Part shown: piece by piece, positions 57,990 through 64,000 of the stretch
Position numbering within the stretch: the first letter of the stretch is position 1
Layout of the letters: each line of letters begins with the position of its first letter
DNA from: Icerya purchasi
Lineage: Eukaryota; Arthropoda; Insecta; Hemiptera; Monophlebidae
DNA: 64,000 nt
Assembly (NCBI GenBank): GCA_039619475.1
Contig: CM077115.1
Span: 66,532,864-66,596,863, forward strand
Direction of reading: 5' to 3'
Notes under the pieces: generated by a model
Told to the model about the DNA's origin: nothing
Database searches by the model: none
Seen by the model: only the letters and a program-made list of their open reading frames with translations
Translations under genes and position numbers: made by a program

Positions 57990-59438
57990 CTCTAGATCAG
58001 AGTTTTCCAACCTTTTTTTCATCGAGCCTCCCCAAATTATAAATAACATTTTTATGCCCCCCTTAATTTTTTCACTAAAAAAAAAAAATGCACATTGTTT
58101 TAATGACATTTATTTTAATTCTAAGTTGTAGAAAATAAACTTTAACCAAATGTAAAACGTTTTTATCGAAATAATTTATTATAATTAAAGTACTAATGAA
58201 ATACGTGAGCTTGCATGCTCTGCACCAGTTGGTTGATTCTAGGTTCAGTTTCTGCCAGAGCTATCGTCAGATCGCTATCAATGGCAAGACGATTTCGCTG
58301 CTTAGTTTTAATTAAAACCAGAGCTGAAACCCCAATCTTACATAAGTAAGTCGAAGAAAAAGGAACAAGTATTCACAAAGCAAGAGAGGCAACTTTGGAA
58401 TTAACAAGAAATCGTTTGATCCAAAATTTCTCCAATGTCAAGAGATGAAAGTCATCTTTCGTTGTCGAATCCACAACCTTCATTTCTAGAAATTCTTTCT
58501 GAACTTGTTCTGGTAATTATAAGACATCAACAACAAATGAGTTTCTGGTCATGTGACATATTGGTAACTCTGAATTAATGTCTCGATAGTATCGGTGAAA
58601 TTCGTTTCCCGGCGCTTGCAAATGAGTTTATATTTCAACTTTGAAATCTTCATCCAGTTTTTTATTTTTAATTGCTTTGAATAGTGGAGAAAAAGATATT
58701 ATTACATTTTCAGCAGATATCTTTTGATTCCAAAATTGAAGCTTAGATATGAACCCTTGAATATGATCATAGTTACTTATTACAGTGCCGTTTCTGCCTT
58801 GAAGCTTCAAGTTTAGCTGATTAAAGGCATCAAATATATCAGTTAAATAGGTCAACCTCCATTGAAATTGTTCATTGTTGAATATTTGCAAAAAATTACT
58901 TTTTTTCTTTGAACTCTATTGCTCTTAGACAACCAGCGTACTTCTGTGTGAAATAGAAGGACTCTGTGATCAGTATCAAGATCCTCGCAAAGTAAACTAA
59001 ATAGTCGACTGTTCAAATCGCTACTCTTGATGTAGTTTACGAAAATCCAATGAGTTTATTCCAATCCAAATCATTTTTTTTGATGAAATCAGATATTGAT
59101 TAAATATATCTTCAGATTTAGTGCCTGCTGTCAAAGATTGGGAGTATAAAATCTCTTCTTCAATGTGATCTTCACTGACATAATGAACAAAAACGATTAA
59201 CTATGCACAATTATGTCCGTGGATTCATCGCAACTAATGCAAAAAATTGTGATAATTTTACTTTGTTGATTATTTGTGAAAATTTTTAGATGCCTAAAAG
59301 GTCATTTTCGAAGGCATGTCACATTATTTATTAAACACCCCTCGTCCGATGTTTAATTTACGTGCTAAATTAATTTTTTTTTCACGCCTCCCTTGACATC
59401 TCTCTATGCCCCCCTGGTTGGGAACTCCTGCTCTAGAT
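57990..59438 (-). mobile_element. hAT transposon (ZBED5-like) with perfect 8-bp target duplication
   Basis: The element spans 57998-59430 (1433 bp) between identical CTCTAGAT copies (57990-57997 and 59431-59438). Ends CAGAGTTTTCCAACC (left) and CAGGAGTTCCCAACC (reversed right) form hAT-type inverted repeats, with CCCC-rich subterminal sequence on both sides. It holds a shortened transposase on the minus strand. Confidence 0.92.
58200..59260 (-). pseudogene. hAT transposase (ZBED5/SCAND3-like), N-terminally deleted
   Basis: On the minus strand from about 59232: CDESTDI, the first catalytic motif, then LIVFVHYVSEDHIEEEILYS, SEDIFNQYLI, VNYIKSSDLNSRLFSLLCED and the typical HTEVRWLSK (about 58955). 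An 87-codon open frame (58891-58628) includes WRLTYLTDIFDAFNQLNLKL. After a stop come KFWIKRFL, STYLCKIGVSALVLIKTKQR and NRLAIDSDLTIALAETEPRI, the C-terminal hATC dimerisation region, ending near 58200. The BED zinc finger and N-terminus are absent, and several stops or shifts occur. Such transposases have been domesticated elsewhere, but this copy shows no sign of that. Confidence 0.88.
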
Positions 59439-60436
59439 GAAGCTTCAGTGTGAATACTTATATATAAATATACACTGTATATAAGTCAAGAAAGTTTTTT
59501 TTTTGTTTATTTATAAATAATAGCTCTTTTCTGAAGCAACTCGACTACCTATTTAGAATAAATTTAGCAGAAATTGATTGTGTGGATTTTCCGTACAGTT
59601 TTCCGCAAATCCCATAGACTTCGTTTGAAAAAATTGCTTAGCCTTCGAAACAGACATTCATCTATACGTCGAACTTTTGGCGTTGGATCTTCCTACCCCT
59701 TTCAATGCTTCCTTTATCCTTTCCTTCCCATCTCCAGCCGTTATTCCCCTCCTTCTTTCCTTTATACTTTCTATCTCCGATCGCCTTAGAATTTGAGTAG
59801 GTGATTTAAGTCCATGTAGTCGGGTCAGTGTTAACACCGAGCCCATTTAAAAAAAAAAAAAAACAGAACTGCTCGATTAACCCATTTGAGCTGATTGAGG
59901 GCTCTCCTTTTAAATTTTCCATCGACTTTCTATTTTACATCACTTGCGCAACACTTGTTTTCTGTCCCTTTTTCCGTTTTCTCTGTAGATTTTCTAGTTC
60001 GATACAAGTCCATTTCTTGTCATTCATTCTTAATACTCCGTTTAAATAAGTGCGGTCTGTTTTTGAGAAATACCAAAAAAAATAAAAAAGAAAGCAAATT
60101 CGAGTTAAGCATATTCCTTAATTTGTCAATCTTTCGACAATTCTTTTTTCTGCCTCGTACATACGGTTTGTAATTTTTATTTTGCTTATCCATTTTCTAA
60201 TTATAATATCGGGTGCTTTTCCGAGCCAAGATAAAAATTTTCTCTACTTTAGTACGTAATTGAAAATAACACAGCCTCTTTATTATCAGTCTATAGTTCT
60301 TTCATTTTCTTCTACTTTAGCTTTTTTACTAATTTGTCACAGTTGTTTATTTTTTTTCTTTTTAAAATTCCGGGTGAATACAAAATTAATGTTTTTCCGC
60401 TAAATGTACGCTTATTTATAATTAATTACGAAAAAT

Positions 60437-60479
<43 letters not shown>

Positions 60480-61200
60480 GAAACATTATTACTTCGGAGA
60501 CAAAAGAGTTCCATGTAGTCACTGTAAACTTAAAAATGTGTAAAGAAACAACGATAAAAGTTGATTAGCCAAATGTCAACTGAATAATAGCGAAATCGGT
60601 AATAAAATGTAACGAAAAAATTTAACACTAATACAAAAATAGGGAGACTCTAATATTAATATAGGCGCGCTGGTATTATTTCGGATTTTAGCGGATTTTA
60701 AAGAGACCCGTTCTTTTCAAGATAATGAACTAAAAGGGGGAAAAATAAACGCAGTTAAGCGAAAAAAGAAAAAAGCATCTAAACGCAGACGATGATGGTA
60801 GCACCGAAGCGAATTATTCCGTTCCCGATGGTGTTTAGATAAAATTCTATCTATAATTCTATAATAGTGTACGGTTTTTAACAAACTCTCTTTCTTTTCG
60901 CGTTCTGATTTTTTACATTTACCCCTTCCATCCCAAACGTTCCATTGTGTTTTTTTATTATAAGACTCGGCCTTCAAGAGCAGAATCGAATCTCTCTTTA
61001 CTAGTTCGTTTTTTTTCCCTTTTTCAACTTCGAAATTGTTTACTTTTCAGCGAAATATAATTTTTCAATAAAATTATCTTTCGCCATCATCGGGATCCAT
61101 TAGAAGAGAAACTGTGTAAAGATAGAAAATATTTTAGTTTTTTTTTTTTTTTTCTTTCGAATTTTTGTACAGGAGAAAAAAGGTAATAATCCGGTCTATT
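59439..61200. other. AT-rich DNA with (TA)n at about 60440-60477
   Basis: A 38-bp TA array and poly(T)/poly(A) tracts. Frames at 59574-60173 have no recognisable domains. Confidence 0.5.
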
Positions 61201-62700
61201 TTTCAAAGTCGGAGAAAAGAACGAAATTATTTAAACCCTTCTTCGGGGCGCAGTATCGCTCGCGCATGTATATAGAGACGAATTGAGAATAATATCGCAG
61301 GACGTCTGCAGTTCGATCGACATCGTCGAAGGCGGAACCGGCGTGTACAGAGTATATCTGCGAAAAGATGAGGAACGTTCTCTTCTCTTCTTTGTAATAA
61401 ATCCGATATCAAAATAAGCCACTTGACTGATCGCGCGCTGTATTTCATTCTTGTCGACCGTCAACGTATTGTGCTAACCGCGCTCGAAGCCTGGCGGCGG
61501 GCTTCAGAAAACTAAAAAGCCCACAGAGAATGAGGCCCACGGGGCGGCGGCCGTAGTGTTCCAGTCTCTTGGAGGTCGACGGATGATTTGCGGTTCGAAT
61601 ACGTTTTGCCCGTATACGCGGTCGCCTCAGCTTCCTTCCCTCGCGCCTCCTAAGTAAATAAAGTCGTCTCTCTCTTTGTCGTAAGAATCATCTCGGCGCC
61701 GCTGCGGCACTGCTTGCACGCAACTGCGACGACTCGCGGATCGTAGTGGCTACATCCTCATCTTGTTTTTCACAATCGACCACCGCGCGATATCGCGAGT
61801 AAATAATGATAAATTTAATGAGCTCGCACAAGCGCATGCACCGTGCAAATATGTCAAGTCTTAGACGCGCGTACGCACGCACACGCGCACACACGAGGCG
61901 CGCCCTCTAACCCTCTCGGTTTCGAACCGGGCGATCTGCTTTCATATGTCGCTGCTCCGGGCTAAAATCGGATTAATGAACCCTCATTTAATTCGTGATG
62001 CTTTTTCTAAGTATTTAACGTAACACGTCTATACACTTAGGCGAGCAGCGGCCTCGTGTTCCCGAGTGCATATACATGTGTACGCGGCGCATTCGGAAAC
62101 GTTACATATACACGCGCATCTCTAGGAGTAATAAAAAATTGCCGTTACGGTAAATAGAGGTCCGCGCACACGGTAATGATAATAAAAAATTATCACGATA
62201 AATCGATTACGATTGCCGAGATAAAAGATGAAAAATGAACGACTCTTTCGGACTGCGTTCGCGCCGGTCGCGTGGAAAATTTATCACGTGCGTCCTCAGA
62301 CGGAATAAATTACGTCTATTCGTTGACACTAGTATTTCCGCGCTCGGTGAAAGTATTTATATATCTGCAAGTTGCTATTGCTTCTGTTCAATTTCCGATA
62401 TTTATTTAAAAGAAAGGTAACGAAATACCTGATGATCGGAACGATTGCTGCAACATTATTATTACGTCACTTTTTCAAAAAAAAAAGTGACATTTAGCTC
62501 TTTCCTTTTTCTTTTTTCATTCACCCGAGGTGTTAATTGTTTACGTACTCGGTCGCTCTTTCGAGAATTGAATGGAGATTTATTATCGATTATAGAGAGC
62601 ATGTTCGAAAGAAAAATCCGCGTTAAAAAAAAAGATCCTTCCTCTTCCGTTGTGCTCGAATCTGTCGCAATTAATTAGCACATCAGAGGCTGATGCCGTT
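61200..62700. other. Largest CpG-rich block, candidate regulatory region
   Basis: The most GC- and CpG-rich part of the window (for example cctggcggcgggcttc, cacggggcggcggccg at 61490-61556; tcggcgccgctgcgg at 61694). It includes an alternating purine-pyrimidine tract (about 61866-61898). No mobile-element signature and no recognisable exon. A promoter region or first-exon/intron boundary of a host gene to the right is plausible but unproven. Confidence 0.5.
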
Positions 62701-64000
62701 TATATTAACTTAATGCGTGTAAAACTATCGGATGAATTCACGAAATTTAACGTGACACCAAAGTAGTACACACCATGTAGTGCAAACAATGGAGGAGTCG
62801 AATAATATTATATTGTCCGGTATTATCCCGAGCGAGTATTTTTTAAGGCGGTTCAGCGAGAATTGCTCGGAGGAGTACAGTGTGTGTCTAAGATTGTAAA
62901 TGAAATTCTATTCCAAGTCGATCAGCCCGATTCCGCGATGATTCAGCACACGGGGAAGTGTTCAAAAACACACTAGGTCCTTATTGTGTTGATAATTTGG
63001 AAATATTTTGATTTAATCTCATCAATACGTTAAAAGTGTAGCCGAGACATTTGAGGAAATTGTAAATTTATCTTTAGAATTATGAATTTTTATTTTATTT
63101 TATTTTTTATTTTTTCTGATAATTTTAGCCGACTAGGGGGGAAACTACGCTCAGAGCGATAAATTAATCGCGTTGGGAAATTGAACTCGATCATTGATAT
63201 AAAAAAGAAATCACGTAGAGAAAGTTCAAGAGAGAGGTGAGTTTAAAAAAATATTAGAAAAGAGCGCTTTTGTTTTTTTTCGCTTCCGTTTAATTTAAAG
63301 TTCTTATAAGATTCGTTCAAAGACATTGCAATATATAATACATACACCCGGGGAGGAGGAATAATAAGGTTATCGAAAGACACCGCATTCATTTTGGACA
63401 GTAATTAGTCGTAAGTTTGCAGAAATCAAGACATTCATTGAACAAAAGAGACCCAGGGGACACACTGAAACATACACTGTGTAGTGGAAGTCCTAGGAAT
63501 GTCCACAGAGAATTTCTTACACGAATAGGCATTATAAGAAAGAAGCCGAGAACATTACCGATAATAGAGCGCCATCTGCGGTAAAAAGGATCTTCCCGGG
63601 AAAGCCATTTGAGTTTTCCAGCTGCAATGCCAGACCTAAAAAAAAACTGCGCGCCGTTGATAAGGTTATCGGAAGACTCTGTGGGAATACTTCGATTAGT
63701 CCGGTTACACTTGCTTGTTTTAGTAAAATCATCGAATCACGATTCCAATTTCGGTTCATTCACAGAAACCCGCTATTAAAAAAATGAAGAAACAGAAACT
63801 TCGCGCCGGGATGAGAATGGAGCAATATATTTATCGAGAAGAGACGCTCTGATTGAATCATCCTGATTTGGTGCGATAATGTAGACGACGCGAGGTGTGT
63901 AATATACGTGTGTATCAGGGGAAAGAAAGAGAATTTTACAGCTTTCAGGTGACATAGTTAAGCCAGTTTGGTGATGAGAGGCAGCAGGCGCACTGAAAAT
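62701..64000. other. Mixed-composition DNA, possible gene edge
   Basis: Moderate GC with no repeats. A good 5' splice-site match, gagagaGGTGAGTtt, is at about 63231-63245. No coding frame supports it. The window ends inside this region. Confidence 0.35.

Noticed and set aside
61480..61560. Possible rRNA or tRNA in the GC-rich right part
   Set aside because: No rRNA signature tracts and no A/B box or cloverleaf pairing.

Overview
The window looks like non-coding, repeat-dense nuclear DNA from an arthropod, most probably an insect. The evidence is strong AT richness with many long poly(A)/poly(T) and (TA)n tracts, together with element families typical of insect genomes: mariner relatives with a DUF4817-type N-terminus, a Penelope-like element, hAT elements, a Polinton/Maverick relic, RNase H-bearing LINEs and a tRNA-derived SINE. 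The order cannot be fixed from the sequence. I recognise no intact cellular protein gene and no rRNA or functional tRNA. Nearly everything identifiable is a mobile-element copy, mostly broken.

Layout. 0-9 kb: AT-rich DNA with a SINE flanked by an 11-bp target duplication (2.1-2.4 kb) and two decayed mariner-type transposases meeting tail to tail at about 5.74 kb. 9-12 kb: a Penelope-like element (reverse transcriptase plus GIY-YIG endonuclease) split by an antisense LINE fragment. 12-25 kb: LINE 3' ends, a hAT-type MITE with an 8-bp target duplication, tandem repeats, a Helitron-like 3' terminus and a 921-bp Tc1/mariner deletion derivative. 26.5-27.9 kb: a TA-flanked element with inverted repeats of about 380 bp and a possible remnant terminal exon. 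28.2-38.3 kb: a degraded Polinton/Maverick-like (adintovirus-like) element bounded by inverted repeats of about 455 bp, holding pieces of a family B DNA polymerase and a c-type integrase, and an antisense gene I could not identify. A second, shorter copy of the hAT MITE sits inside it.

38-64 kb: a young LINE copy (23-bp target duplication), a 155-bp copy of a related LINE (13-bp duplication), a 41-bp minisatellite, a LINE Gag fragment, a LINE RNase H tail, a LINE 3' terminus with an (ATT)n tail, a 244-bp hairpin MITE and a 1.43-kb hAT element with a perfect 8-bp duplication. Between these are CpG-rich, apparently single-copy blocks (25.4-25.9, 40.9-42.1, 54.3-55.0, 61.2-62.7 kb and onward). 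They are the best candidates for host regulatory DNA or the edge of a gene.

There is no operon-like co-operation here. The informative content is the nesting order and relative age of the elements, the Polinton relic with its unassigned gene, and the unexplained CpG-rich blocks. Boundaries are approximate unless a target duplication is given.
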